Origin: Chromohalobacter sarecensis
GTDB taxonomy: Bacteria; Pseudomonadota; Gammaproteobacteria; Pseudomonadales; Halomonadaceae
Length of the DNA: 64,000 nucleotides
Direction: 5' to 3'
Assembly: GCF_023061135.1 (NCBI RefSeq)
Contig: NZ_JAKGAN010000001.1
Location: 1-64,000, forward strand
Shown: positions 46,977 through 55,690 of the stretch, piece by piece
How the letters are laid out: each line of letters starts with the position of its first letter
Position numbering within the stretch: the first letter of the stretch is position 1
The notes under the pieces: generated by a model
What the model was told of the DNA's origin: nothing
The model's database searches: none
What the model saw: the letters and a program-made list of their open reading frames with translations, nothing else
Position numbers and translations under genes: made by a program

Positions 46977-47937
46977 CGCGTGCCTTGCCGCGCCGCACAC
47001 GCACGATATCGGCCATTACCGCCAGTGCGATCTCGGCGGGCGTCTTGCTCCCCAGCGCCAGGCCGACGGGCATATGCAAGCGCTCGATATCCCTCTCACT
47101 GAGCCCACCGACGCGCTGCAAGCGTTCGGCGCGTGTCGTGGAGGTGCGCCGCGAGCCCATGACGCCGATATAAAACGCCGACGTACGCACGGCCTCGATC
47201 ATCGTCAGATCGTCGAGGCGGGGGTCGTGGGTGAGGGCGACCACGGCCGTCGCCGCATGACATCCCCCCGAGGCTATGAACGAGGAAGGCAGCGTGACCT
47301 GCGTCTGGACGCCCGGAATCGCGACATCCCGCCAGGCGTCCTCGCGTGGGTCGCAGACGATGACCTCGAAGCCCAGCGAGCGCGCGAACTCGGCGCAAGC
47401 GATCGAGACCGGTGAGAGACCGGCTACGATCAGGCGCGCCACCGGTCCCAGGCGCATCCGGGCTTGGTGCTCATCACGCGTTACCCGGGGGCCTTCACTG
47501 TCGTCATCGGCAAGTGTCGCTAGCCCGGTGGCGAGGTCGACCTGGCGAATGGCCGGGCGCTGCCCACGCAGGATGTCGTGCAAGGCATCGAGATGGGCAA
47601 GATGCTCCGAGGTTGGCGGCAGGCGCTCGATCATGACATCGAGAATGCCGTCGCAGGGCAGGGTGACCGACGGTCCCTCGGCATGCCCGTCGCCGTAGCG
47701 CAGCGTGGTGATCGGCGACTCGAAGGCGCCCTGTGTCAGGCGCTCGAGGAAGTCCTCCTCGATACAGCCGCCCGACAAGGAGCCTTCATGGCGGCCATCC
47801 GCGCGCGCGACGAACAACGAACCGGGCTCGCGGGGCGACGAGCCGAACGTCGCCAGTACCGTGCACAACCACACCGTTTCACCGTCGCGGGCCCAGTCGA
47901 GCGCTCGCTCGATGACCTGCAAATCCAAGTGTTGCAT
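46966..47937 (-). CDS. XdhC/PaoD-like molybdenum cofactor insertion factor
   Basis: This 323-residue XdhC-family chaperone binds molybdenum cofactor and delivers it to the hydroxylase. It has TFGSSPREPGSLFVARAD, the SGGCIEEDF motif, and a C-terminal Rossmann part with RLIVAGLSPVSIA and MGSRRTSTTR. It is likely to serve PaoC (PaoD role). Start at 47937 (MQHLDLQVIE) is taken; ATGs at 47970 and 48012 are possible but lie within the inverted repeat. Confidence 0.87.
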   Translation of the reverse strand: MQHLDLQVIERALDWARDGETVWLCTVLATFGSSPREPGSLFVARADGRHEGSLSGGCIEEDFLERLTQGAFESPITTLRYGDGHAEGPSVTLPCDGILDVMIERLPPTSEHLAHLDALHDILRGQRPAIRQVDLATGLATLADDDSEGPRVTRDEHQARMRLGPVARLIVAGLSPVSIACAEFARSLGFEVIVCDPREDAWRDVAIPGVQTQVTLPSSFIASGGCHAATAVVALTHDPRLDDLTMIEAVRTSAFYIGVMGSRRTSTTRAERLQRVGGLSERDIERLHMPVGLALGSKTPAEIALAVMADIVRVRRGKARDAL

Positions 47938-47966
47938 GCTCAATACGCTCACCCATGACTGTGTTG

Positions 47967-48014
47967 CCATGCCCCGCCAGGGTCGTCGTTGACGCTTGCC
48001 CTGGCGGGGCATGG
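47967..48014. terminator. long perfect inverted repeat between the ABC operon and xdhC
   Basis: CCATGCCCCGCCAGGG (47967-47982) pairs with CCCTGGCGGGGCATGG (47999-48014), 16 of 16, loop 16 nt. It follows the ABC permease genes on the minus strand and precedes xdhC. It could end the transport operon, but no strong T tract follows, so a regulatory hairpin is also possible. Confidence 0.55.
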
Positions 48015-48087
48015 TATTTATTTCATGGGCCTACTATACCGCGCATGACGCGCCCTGTGGGGAGGGATGCCCACTGCTCGGCGCCGG

Positions 48088-48819
48088 CTAGCCAGGCAGC
48101 AGACGCCGCCGCTTGGGGGCGACCGGTCGTGCGCCGGGGAAACGGTGCTCGATGAGGCGCATCACGCTGGTGAGTACCAGGGTCAAGGCCAGATAGATAC
48201 CGGCGATGAGCAGTAGCGGCTCGTACACCAGGAAGGTTTCGTCGCGCACCATGTTGGCGGCCTTGAGCAGATCCATCAGCGCGATGGTCGAGACCAGCGG
48301 CACCGACTTGAGCAGCAGGATCAGCTCGCCGGTTAGCGTGGGCAGGCACATCTGGATGGCGCGCGGTAGCCACAGCCGATAGAGGATCTGCCAACGGTTC
48401 AGGCCGAAGGCGCGGCCGGCGGCGAGCTCGCCCTCGGGCACGCTCAGGAGTGCCCCGCGCAGGACCTCGCCGGTGTAGGCGCCGACACTCAGCGTGAAGG
48501 TCAGCGCGCCGTAGAAGAATGGGTCGCGTAGTAGCGGCCAGATCAGGCTCTCGCGGAGACCGGGGATCTCCGGCAGTAAACGCCCCACGCCGTCGTAGAA
48601 AAAGAACAGTTGCACCAGTAGCGGCGTGCCGCGTACCACCGTGGTCAGTCCGGTGACCAGCATGGCCAGCGGGCGCGGGCCGCGCAGCCGGATCATGGCG
48701 AAGGACACCGCCAGCGCGAAACCGCAGACGCCCGAGACGGCGACCAGCCACAGGGTATTGACGAAGCCGGTCCACAGGGCCTTTTGATAGAACGGATCGC
48801 TCAGCCAGGAAAAGTCCAT
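48088..48819 (-). CDS. polar amino acid ABC transporter permease (ArtM/HisM type)
   Basis: A 243-residue inner-membrane permease with about five helices and the EAA loop GAYTGEVLRGALLSVPEGELAAGRAFG. Family HisM/GlnP. Last gene of the nine-gene minus-strand operon. Together with the gene upstream it would form the membrane heterodimer. The likely cargo is a basic amino acid because of the arginine catabolism genes upstream (inference). Confidence 0.92.
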   Translation of the reverse strand: MDFSWLSDPFYQKALWTGFVNTLWLVAVSGVCGFALAVSFAMIRLRGPRPLAMLVTGLTTVVRGTPLLVQLFFFYDGVGRLLPEIPGLRESLIWPLLRDPFFYGALTFTLSVGAYTGEVLRGALLSVPEGELAAGRAFGLNRWQILYRLWLPRAIQMCLPTLTGELILLLKSVPLVSTIALMDLLKAANMVRDETFLVYEPLLLIAGIYLALTLVLTSVMRLIEHRFPGARPVAPKRRRLLPG

Positions 48820-48831
48820 GTCTGGGGGCTC

Positions 48832-49536
48832 CTAGGTGCTGGGTTGGCCGCGGCGGACGTGACGCTCCGCGCGGGCGAACAAGGCGTTGGAGCCCAGCGT
48901 CATGACCAGGTAAAGCGCCCCGGCGAGGGCGTAGAACAAGGCATAGTCGCGGGTGCTGGCGGCCGCTTGTTGGGCGGTGAAGAACAATTCCTCGAAGCCG
49001 ATCACGCTGATCAACGCGGTGTCCTTGACCAGGATCAGCCACAGGTTGGACATCCCGGGCAGGGCGTTGGGCAGCATGCCGGGGAGCACGATGCGATAAA
49101 AGCGTGTCGGGCGCGAAAAGCCATAGGCGTCGGCGGCTTCCAGTTGTCCCTTGGGGATCGCCTGGATGGCACCCCGGAAGACCTCGGTCATGTAGGCCCC
49201 CTGAACGAAGGCGAGCACGCCCACGGCGGTGACGAAGCCGCTGATCTCGATGTGCGTGTCGCCGCCGAATTCGGCAAGCAAAGCGTTGAGTGCCTGGCTG
49301 CCGGCGTAATACAGCAAGATGATCAACAGTAATTCAGGAATGGCGCGGACCAGCGTGGAATACGCCGTGCCCAGGCCGCGTAGAGAGCGCCAGGGGCTGA
49401 GGCGTGCCGTGGCGCCGAGTAGCCCCAGGCCGAGCCCGATGGCATAGGCCAGCAAGGCGATTTCCAGGGTCACCAGGGCGCCTTGCAGGATCGGGCCGAG
49501 CCATTCCAGCAGGCCATCGCTATGATCGCTTGGCAT
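48832..49536 (-). CDS. polar amino acid ABC transporter permease (ArtQ/HisQ type)
   Basis: A 234-residue permease with about five helices and the EAA motif GAYMTEVFRGAIQAIPKGQLEAADAYG. It is 12 bases from the next permease. It carries an N-terminal LQGALVTLEIALLAYAIGLGLG helix. It pairs with the other permease and the ATPase of this operon. Confidence 0.92.
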   Translation of the reverse strand: MPSDHSDGLLEWLGPILQGALVTLEIALLAYAIGLGLGLLGATARLSPWRSLRGLGTAYSTLVRAIPELLLIILLYYAGSQALNALLAEFGGDTHIEISGFVTAVGVLAFVQGAYMTEVFRGAIQAIPKGQLEAADAYGFSRPTRFYRIVLPGMLPNALPGMSNLWLILVKDTALISVIGFEELFFTAQQAAASTRDYALFYALAGALYLVMTLGSNALFARAERHVRRGQPST

Positions 49537-49605
49537 GGTCGAAGTCTCGCAGTGTCGGAATCGGGACCGGCCGGGCGATGCCCGGCCGGCGGGTCGCGAG
49601 GCGGT

Positions 49606-50394
49606 TTAACTGCCGCAGATATTGGTGCCGAAGTACTGCTGGGAGAGCTCGGCGCAGCGACCGTTGTCGAGCACGCTGGCGATCGCGGCGTTGAGCTTCT
49701 CGCGCAGGGCGTCGTCTTCCTGGCGCAGGCCGATGCCCACGCCGTCGCCGAAGGCATCATCGCGCGGCGCGGTGGCACGGATTTCGAAGTCCTGGGCGGC
49801 GTCGCGCTCGAGGAATTCCGTCATCGCGATCTTGTCGGCGAGGATGGCATCGACACGCCCAGCGATCAGGTCGCGATTGGCCTGTTCCTGCTGGTCATAG
49901 ACCTTGAGTTCGACCCCGGTGTCGGCCAGCGAGCGGCGCGCGAAGGTGGCGTTGGTGGTCGAGCCCTGAACGCCGAGGATCTTGCCGCCCAGATCCTCGG
50001 GAATTTGCATGTCGTTGGCCTTGGCGGTGACGTAGGCCGAGGGCGTGAAATAGTACGGATCGCTGAAGGCGATGACGCGCTTGCGCTTCTCGGTGATCGA
50101 CAGCGAATTCATGATCATGTCGATTTTGCCGCTGTTGAGCGCGGGGAAGATCCCGCCCCATCCGGTCGGCGTGATGTCGCATGCGGCGTCCATTTCCTTG
50201 CAGAGCGCCTGGCCCAATTCGACCTCGAAGCCGGTCCAGCTGCCGTCGGCCTCCTTGTAGGTGAACGGCGGGTAAGGCTCAGCGGAGATGCCGATCTTGA
50301 GGGGCTCGTCCGCCATCGCCGAGGTTGCGCTCAGCGCCAGCAGGGCGATGCCCGCTGTCTGCATCAAGGTTGCTTTCAGGTGCTTGATCATCAT
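49606..50394 (-). CDS. polar amino acid ABC transporter periplasmic binding protein
   Basis: A 262-residue family 3 solute-binding protein with a signal peptide (ends ATSAMA). Marks: LKIGISAEPYPPFTY, WTGFEVELGQALCKEMDAA, and MIMNSLSITEKRKRVIAFSD with the alpha-carboxylate-binding Ser-Leu-Ser-Ile-Thr. Its partners are the ATPase and two permeases. Similarity of setting to the aot/art/his systems suggests arginine or ornithine as ligand. Confidence 0.92.
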   Translation of the reverse strand: MMIKHLKATLMQTAGIALLALSATSAMADEPLKIGISAEPYPPFTYKEADGSWTGFEVELGQALCKEMDAACDITPTGWGGIFPALNSGKIDMIMNSLSITEKRKRVIAFSDPYYFTPSAYVTAKANDMQIPEDLGGKILGVQGSTTNATFARRSLADTGVELKVYDQQEQANRDLIAGRVDAILADKIAMTEFLERDAAQDFEIRATAPRDDAFGDGVGIGLRQEDDALREKLNAAIASVLDNGRCAELSQQYFGTNICGS

Positions 50395-50470
50395 GGTTCC
50401 CCATCGTTGTTGTGTCGGGCCGTGAAGGCCCGGGATGATATGGCGCCGCTGGCGGCGTCATGTGAAAGGC

Positions 50471-51262
50471 TCAGGCCACGCTCGAGACGAACTGACGGCA
50501 GCGCTCGCTGGCCGCGGTTTCGAAAACATGCGCGGGGGTGCCGATTTCCTCGACGCAGCCCTGGTGCAGGAAGGCCACCTGGTGAGAGACGTCGCGAGCG
50601 AAGCCCATCTCGTGGGTCACCAGCAGCATGGTCCGGCCTTCCTCGGCGAGGCCGTGGATGACGCCGAGGACCTCGTTGACGAGTTCCGGGTCGAGGGCCG
50701 AGGTAGGTTCGTCGAACAGCAGCACGCGCGGCTCCATGGCCAGGGCGCGGGCAATGGCGACGCGCTGTTGCTGCCCGCCGGAAAGGTAGGCGGGGTACTG
50801 GTCGCGCTTGTCGGCCATGCCGACCCGGTCCAGGTAATGCTCACCCAGCGTCACAGCCTCGCGTTTGGACAGGCCACGCACGCGCATGGGCGCCTCGATG
50901 ACGTTGCCGAGCACGCTCAGATGCGGCCATAGATTGAACTGCTGGAAGACCATGCTGACTTGAGTGCGCAAGCGTTGCAGTTGACGACGCTTGATGCCGG
51001 TGCGAGTGCCTTGGGAGGCGCTGTGGCGAGTGTCCTGGGAAAAACTCAGTGACTCGCCGGCGATGGTCAGGTCGCCACTGTCGGGCGTTTCGAGGAGGTT
51101 CATGCAGCGCAGCAAGGTGCTCTTGCCGGAGCCACTGGAGCCGATGATCGAGACCACGTGGCCTTCATGCACGTCGAGGGAGACGTCCTTGAGGACTTCC
51201 AGCTCGGCGTAGCGCTTGACCAGGTGACGGGCCTCGATGGCCAGGTTGTTGTGATTAGCCAT
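50471..51262 (-). CDS. polar amino acid ABC transporter ATP-binding protein
   Basis: A 263-residue ATPase with Walker A GSSGSGKST, Q-loop, signature YLSGGQQQRVAIARAL and Walker B VLLFDEPTSALDPELV. The family is GlnQ/HisP/ArtP. Start at 51262 (MANHNNLAIEARHLVK), which follows an AGGAGGGG site. It stands between the aminotransferase and the binding-protein genes. Confidence 0.95.
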   Translation of the reverse strand: MANHNNLAIEARHLVKRYAELEVLKDVSLDVHEGHVVSIIGSSGSGKSTLLRCMNLLETPDSGDLTIAGESLSFSQDTRHSASQGTRTGIKRRQLQRLRTQVSMVFQQFNLWPHLSVLGNVIEAPMRVRGLSKREAVTLGEHYLDRVGMADKRDQYPAYLSGGQQQRVAIARALAMEPRVLLFDEPTSALDPELVNEVLGVIHGLAEEGRTMLLVTHEMGFARDVSHQVAFLHQGCVEEIGTPAHVFETAASERCRQFVSSVA

Positions 51263-51323
51263 ACCCCTCCTGCAGTGGGTGAAAAGATCGCGCCCCGGTG
51301 AATTCGCCCGGGGCGCGTGAGGG

Positions 51324-52514
51324 TCATGCCTCGACCGTCGCGCGACATTCATCGGCGCAGCGCGCCAGGCGTCGGCAGGCCTCGCGCAAGCGCTCGGTGT
51401 CCACCGTCAGGCTCAAGCGCACGAAGCCCGCCGCCGAGGGGCCGAAGGCGTCTCCAGCGAGTGCCGAGACGCCCTGCTCGTCGAGCAGGCGGTTGGCGAA
51501 AGCCTGCGCGGAAAGCCCGGTGCGGCGGATATCGATCATCATGAACATGCCGGCGGCCGGGCACAGCGCCTCGACGTTCGGGCTATCGGCGAGCGCCTCG
51601 AGCACCGTATCGCGACGTGTCCGGTAGGCGTGGCGCATCTCGGCGAGGGCTGCAGGCGGATTGGCCAGCGCCTCGCAGGCGGCGTCCTGAATGAAATCGG
51701 GGCAGCCGTAGAGCATGCACAGCGCCAGGTGGGTCAGGTGCTGGATCAAGGGTTCGGGGCCGATCACCCAGCCCAGCCGCCAGCCGGTCATGGCGTGCGA
51801 CTTGGAGAGGCTGTTGACGATGACGGTACGCTCACGCATGCCGGGCAGGCTATCCGGCGAGAACGGTTCGCCGTCGTGGATCAGCTCGGCGTAGACCGCA
51901 TCGGAAAGCAGCCACAGGTCGTGCTCGCGGCACAGCGTGGCCAGCGCCTCCCAGTGCGACTGCGTGAATACCTGGCCGGTGGGATTGTGCGGGCTGTTGA
52001 GCAGCATTGCCCGGGTGCGCGGGGTCACGGCGGCGGCGAAGTCGGCCGGATCGGGCTGGAAGGCGTTCGCCGAGCGCAGCGGTACGCGCACCAGAGTCGC
52101 ACCGGCGGCTTGCAGGGCCGCCTCGTAGGTGACGTACATCGGCTCGGGGACGATCACCTCGTCGCCGGGATCGAGCACGCATTGCGCCACGGCATACAGG
52201 CCGCACTGGGCGCCGGCCAGTACCGCTACGTTGTCGGCATGGGTCGCCGGGGCGCCGCCTGTCTGGCGATGGTGGTGGGCGATCAGTTCGCGTAGCCGCG
52301 CCTTGCCCTGTACATCGGCATAGTGCGTGGCGCCGGCACGCAAGCTATCGACCGCGCTGTCGACGATGGGCGTCGGCGTGGCGAAATCCGGATCGCCCAC
52401 CGAGAGGATGATGACGTCCTCGCCCTCGGCCTGAAGAGCCAGGGCGCGGTAGTGGATATCCCAGGCGGCAGCGCCTTCGCCGGCGATGCGTTGGGTCAGT
52501 CGGGAATAGTGCAT
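51324..52514 (-). CDS. aruH: arginine:pyruvate transaminase AruH-like
   Basis: A 396-residue fold-type I aminotransferase. It begins MHYSRLTQRIAGEGAAAWDI, and contains SVGDPDFATPTPIV, AGAQCGLYAVAQC, NSPHNPTGQV and the PLP lysine in NSLSKSHAMTGWRLGW. It resembles Pseudomonas aeruginosa AruH by eye along its length. AruH makes 2-ketoarginine (5-guanidino-2-oxopentanoate) from arginine. The AruI-like decarboxylase lies two genes upstream. Other substrates remain possible. Confidence 0.85.
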   Translation of the reverse strand: MHYSRLTQRIAGEGAAAWDIHYRALALQAEGEDVIILSVGDPDFATPTPIVDSAVDSLRAGATHYADVQGKARLRELIAHHHRQTGGAPATHADNVAVLAGAQCGLYAVAQCVLDPGDEVIVPEPMYVTYEAALQAAGATLVRVPLRSANAFQPDPADFAAAVTPRTRAMLLNSPHNPTGQVFTQSHWEALATLCREHDLWLLSDAVYAELIHDGEPFSPDSLPGMRERTVIVNSLSKSHAMTGWRLGWVIGPEPLIQHLTHLALCMLYGCPDFIQDAACEALANPPAALAEMRHAYRTRRDTVLEALADSPNVEALCPAAGMFMMIDIRRTGLSAQAFANRLLDEQGVSALAGDAFGPSAAGFVRLSLTVDTERLREACRRLARCADECRATVEA

Positions 52515-52557
52515 GCAGGTTCCTCGTTAGCGTCGTCGGTGCGTTACACGCCGTGCG

Positions 52558-53496
52558 TTACAAGCTGGCCTTGACGGCGGCCAGCCCCGGCTCACCGTCA
52601 CGCGTGGTCACGCCGTCGAGGAATTCGGCCAGTTCATCGGGATGATCTTGCAACCACGCGTGGGCCACCGCCTCGAGCTCGCGCTCTTTCAGGCCGTATT
52701 CGCGGATGAAATCGCTTTGTTGCTCGGCGCTGAGCACGAATTGATCGAGCAAACGCATAAGGTTGGGGTTGGCCTCGCTGAAGGGCTTGGCGACGATGGT
52801 GCGCACGTCGCTACGGCCCTGGTTGTCGCCATAGATGCCTTCGGGATCGTCGAGGATATGCATGTCGAATTCCGGCACCATCCAGTGCGGCGTCCAGCCG
52901 TAGAAGGCGATCCAGCGCTTCTCGTCGTAGGCGCTGCGCACCGCGCTGAGCATCCCCGGCGTCGAGGACTCCAGCAGTTCCCAGTCGCCCAGGCCGTAGG
53001 TGTCGTTGCGTTTGGCGTCGTGAATGAAGTCGCTGACCGTCGAGCCGGATTCGATGGAGTAGTAGCGGCCCTCGAAACGTTCGCGATTCTCGGGGGCATC
53101 GAGCTGCTCGGCGCTGGTCACGCCGGCATCATAGACATAGCCGGGCACCGCGAAGCCCATGCGCGCGCCGGTGACGTTGTTGCCCAGGTCGACGATGCTG
53201 CCGTCGTCCATCGCGGCGTCGTAGCTGTTCTGCTGGGCGGGGAGCCAGCCGGCGAGGAAGACGTCGCTGTCGCCGGTTTGCAAGGTCTTGTAGCCCACCG
53301 TGCTGCTGAGCTCCTGGCGCTCGTTGGTATAGCCCAGCGGAGCGAGGATCTGCGCCATGATCTCGGTCTTGACCGTGACGCCGGGCCACGGCGGAGCGAC
53401 GAAGGAGACCTGGGTGGCCTCGTCGGCGGCATGGGCGTGAGCTGCCAGGGGCAGCAGGGCAAGGGCGGCCATCAGCCGCGTGGTGGTGCGTCGCAT
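52558..53496 (-). CDS. OpuAC-type substrate-binding protein (betaine/quaternary amine type)
   Basis: A 312-residue exported protein with a signal peptide (ends AHAHA) and an OpuAC fold: VSFVAPPWPGVTVKTEIMAQ, LQTGDSDVFLAGWLPAQQNS, and AFYGWTPHWMVPEFD. Such proteins bind glycine betaine, choline or proline betaine through aromatic boxes; several Trp and Tyr are present. No permease or ATPase of the OpuA type is next to it, so its partners are elsewhere or it is an orphan. Start at 53496 has AGGAG. Confidence 0.87.
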   Translation of the reverse strand: MRRTTTRLMAALALLPLAAHAHAADEATQVSFVAPPWPGVTVKTEIMAQILAPLGYTNERQELSSTVGYKTLQTGDSDVFLAGWLPAQQNSYDAAMDDGSIVDLGNNVTGARMGFAVPGYVYDAGVTSAEQLDAPENRERFEGRYYSIESGSTVSDFIHDAKRNDTYGLGDWELLESSTPGMLSAVRSAYDEKRWIAFYGWTPHWMVPEFDMHILDDPEGIYGDNQGRSDVRTIVAKPFSEANPNLMRLLDQFVLSAEQQSDFIREYGLKERELEAVAHAWLQDHPDELAEFLDGVTTRDGEPGLAAVKASL

Positions 53497-53522
53497 GATT
53501 TCTCCTGGTGAATACGATGAAT

Positions 53523-55115
53523 TCAAGCGGACCATCGGTGCGCCTCGACCTCGATCAGGGTTGGTCCCGGTGCCTGACGCGAGGCGCTTAACGCCTGGTG
53601 CAGCGCAGCCCCCGTCGACACGCGCACGCCGTAACAGTCGAGCGACTTGGCCAACGTCACGAAGTCCGGTGCAGGCAGGTCGACGCCGAGGCGTGGCACG
53701 TCCTGGGCGTCCATGTAGCGGCGAATCTCGCCGTAGCCGGCGTTGTTCCAGATCACCACCGCCAGGGGCACGCGGCACGCGCGGGCGGTGGCGAGTTCGC
53801 CGAGGGTGAACATCAGTCCGCCGTCGCCGACCAGTGCGATTACCGGGCGTTCGGGCACGCCTAGTGCGGCGCCCAGCGCGGCGGGCAGGCCGTAGCCCAG
53901 CGTGCCGTAGCCGGTGGCAGAGTTGAACCAGCGGCGTGGCGCAGGCATCTCGGCGATGAAGTTGCCGGCGTAGACCGGCCCCGTGGAGTCACCGACGATG
54001 GTGGCGTCGGGCAACGCCTCGCGCAGCGTGTCGAGAAAGCCGGCGTAGGGCGCGACGTCCTCGGCATCACGCAGCGCGAGTGCCGTCCTGGTGTGTGCGA
54101 CACGCTCGGCGCCGGCGCGTGAGGCCTGCGTCGGCAAGCGTGCGAGCAGCCCCTGGGCGACCTCGCCGACATCGGCGAGCAGGGCGAGATCGGCGGCTTG
54201 GTTGCGCGCCAGTTGCTGGGCGTCGATGTCCACGCGGATCAGTCGTCCGTCGAGGTGGAAGCCGCCGTCGAAGGTCAGGTCGTAGTCAGTCTCACCGAGT
54301 TCCGTGCCCAGCGCCAGCACCACGTCGGCGTGGTGCGCGAGTTCGCGTCCGGCGGGCAGGCTCGCGCAGGCACCGAGATCCAGCGGGTGGTCGCATCCCA
54401 GCACGCCTTTGGCGTTGATGGTGGTCATGGCGGGGGCGTCGAGGCGTTCGACGAGGGCGCGTACCGCGTCGCTGGCCGCAGCGCAGCCGCCCCCGAGCAG
54501 CAGCAGCGGGCGTTCGGCATCGGCCAGCCAATCGGCGGCCCAGGCCAGTGCGGCCTCCGGCGCCGCCGGCGGGAACACTTCGGTGGTCTTGGGCACCAGC
54601 GCCGGGCAAGCCTGCGGCATCACGTCCAGTGGAATCTCGATGTGCACGGGGCCGGGGCGGGCGCTCTTGAAGATGGCGAATGCGCGGGCCAGCACCTCGG
54701 GCAGTGCCTCGGGTGTCTGCAGGGTATGGCTGAACACGCTGACGCCGGCCAGGGTGCGTTGCTGGTCGGGCAGCTCGTGGAGGCGTCCTTGACCGCGCCC
54801 CAGGGTGTCGCGGCGATTGACGCTGGAAATCACCAGCATCGGCACCGAATCGGCCAGCGCCTGGCCCATGGCGGTGGCGATGTTGGTCATGCCCGGCCCG
54901 CTGATGATGAAGCAGGCGGCCGGTTTGCCGGTCGCTCGGGCGTAGCCGTCGGCCATGAAGCCGGCGCCCTGTTCGTGGCGCGGCGTCACGTGCTTGAGGC
55001 CGCTGTCGGGCAAGCCGCGATACAGCTCGACGGTATGCACGCCGGGGATGCCGAAGACGGTATCGATGCCATGGGCGACGAGCAGGTCGAGCAAGCGTTG
55101 GGCGCAATTGCTCAT
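53523..55115 (-). CDS. aruI: ThDP-dependent decarboxylase, AruI-like (2-ketoarginine decarboxylase)
   Basis: A 530-residue thiamin-diphosphate enzyme. The N-terminal domain has the GIDTVFGIPGVHTVELYRGL motif and the catalytic Glu in TPRHEQGAGFMADGYAR. The C-terminal GDGGLMFTLGELATARACRV with the later NNAGYGEIRRYM binds ThDP and Mg (GDG...NN). The VFGIPGVHTVELYRGL segment is like AruI, which decarboxylates 2-ketoarginine to 4-guanidinobutyraldehyde. It overlaps the HD gene by ATGA. An acetolactate synthase or other 2-oxoacid decarboxylase is the alternative. Confidence 0.82.
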   Translation of the reverse strand: MSNCAQRLLDLLVAHGIDTVFGIPGVHTVELYRGLPDSGLKHVTPRHEQGAGFMADGYARATGKPAACFIISGPGMTNIATAMGQALADSVPMLVISSVNRRDTLGRGQGRLHELPDQQRTLAGVSVFSHTLQTPEALPEVLARAFAIFKSARPGPVHIEIPLDVMPQACPALVPKTTEVFPPAAPEAALAWAADWLADAERPLLLLGGGCAAASDAVRALVERLDAPAMTTINAKGVLGCDHPLDLGACASLPAGRELAHHADVVLALGTELGETDYDLTFDGGFHLDGRLIRVDIDAQQLARNQAADLALLADVGEVAQGLLARLPTQASRAGAERVAHTRTALALRDAEDVAPYAGFLDTLREALPDATIVGDSTGPVYAGNFIAEMPAPRRWFNSATGYGTLGYGLPAALGAALGVPERPVIALVGDGGLMFTLGELATARACRVPLAVVIWNNAGYGEIRRYMDAQDVPRLGVDLPAPDFVTLAKSLDCYGVRVSTGAALHQALSASRQAPGPTLIEVEAHRWSA

Positions 55116-55690
55116 GGCGTGCCCTCGACGTTGGCTGTCTCGCCGAAGGGCGGCCGCGACATGACACGCTCGACGATGGGGATGAAGTCCTCGAGGGGGC
55201 GAGTGGGATAGTCGGGGTCGAATGAGCACTGATCCCACTCATCGCAGAAGCGTACGGTGCGCGCGTAGGCGGGATGCTCGCGATAGGCTTCGCGGGCGTG
55301 TGGGTCGAGGCCGTAGAAGGTGCGGTAGTGATAGCCCTGAAAAAGCTCGTGGTGCCGGATCATCCACACGTTGAGCGGGTCGATGAACGGCTCGAGGATC
55401 GCTGCGGCGATCTCCGCATGATTGGTGGGTGCCAGATCGTCGCCGATGTCGTGAAGCAGGGCGCAGACTACGGTTTCCTCATCGGCACCGGCTGCGAGCG
55501 CGCGGGTCGCGGTTTGTAGGCAGTGTTCGTAACGGTCGACGGGATAGCCGTGGGTATCGCCCTTGAGGCGCAGAAGATGCTCGAGCACGCGGCGGCTGGC
55601 ATCGTTCTGGTAACGCTGGAAATGCGCGTCGATCAGCGCCCAGTCGTCGCGGGTGCTCTCGTCGAAGCGGGTAAACGTCGCCTGGTTCAT
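55112..55690 (-). CDS. HD-domain mixed-valent diiron oxygenase candidate (PhnZ/TmpB-like)
   Basis: A 192-residue HD-domain protein. Probable metal ligands are His56 (YEHCLQTA), His80-Asp81 (LLHDIGD), His91 (NHAEIAA), His113/114 (IRHHELF) and Asp153 (EWDQ). The H-x-x-Q-T-A pattern and ligand spacing resemble MIOX, PhnZ and TmpB, which cleave C-P or C-C bonds with O2. It overlaps the dioxygenase gene upstream (ATGA), the same pairing as TmpA/TmpB and PhnY/PhnZ. Without a structure or assay, a phosphohydrolase role cannot be excluded. Confidence 0.68.
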   Translation of the reverse strand: MNQATFTRFDESTRDDWALIDAHFQRYQNDASRRVLEHLLRLKGDTHGYPVDRYEHCLQTATRALAAGADEETVVCALLHDIGDDLAPTNHAEIAAAILEPFIDPLNVWMIRHHELFQGYHYRTFYGLDPHAREAYREHPAYARTVRFCDEWDQCSFDPDYPTRPLEDFIPIVERVMSRPPFGETANVEGTP

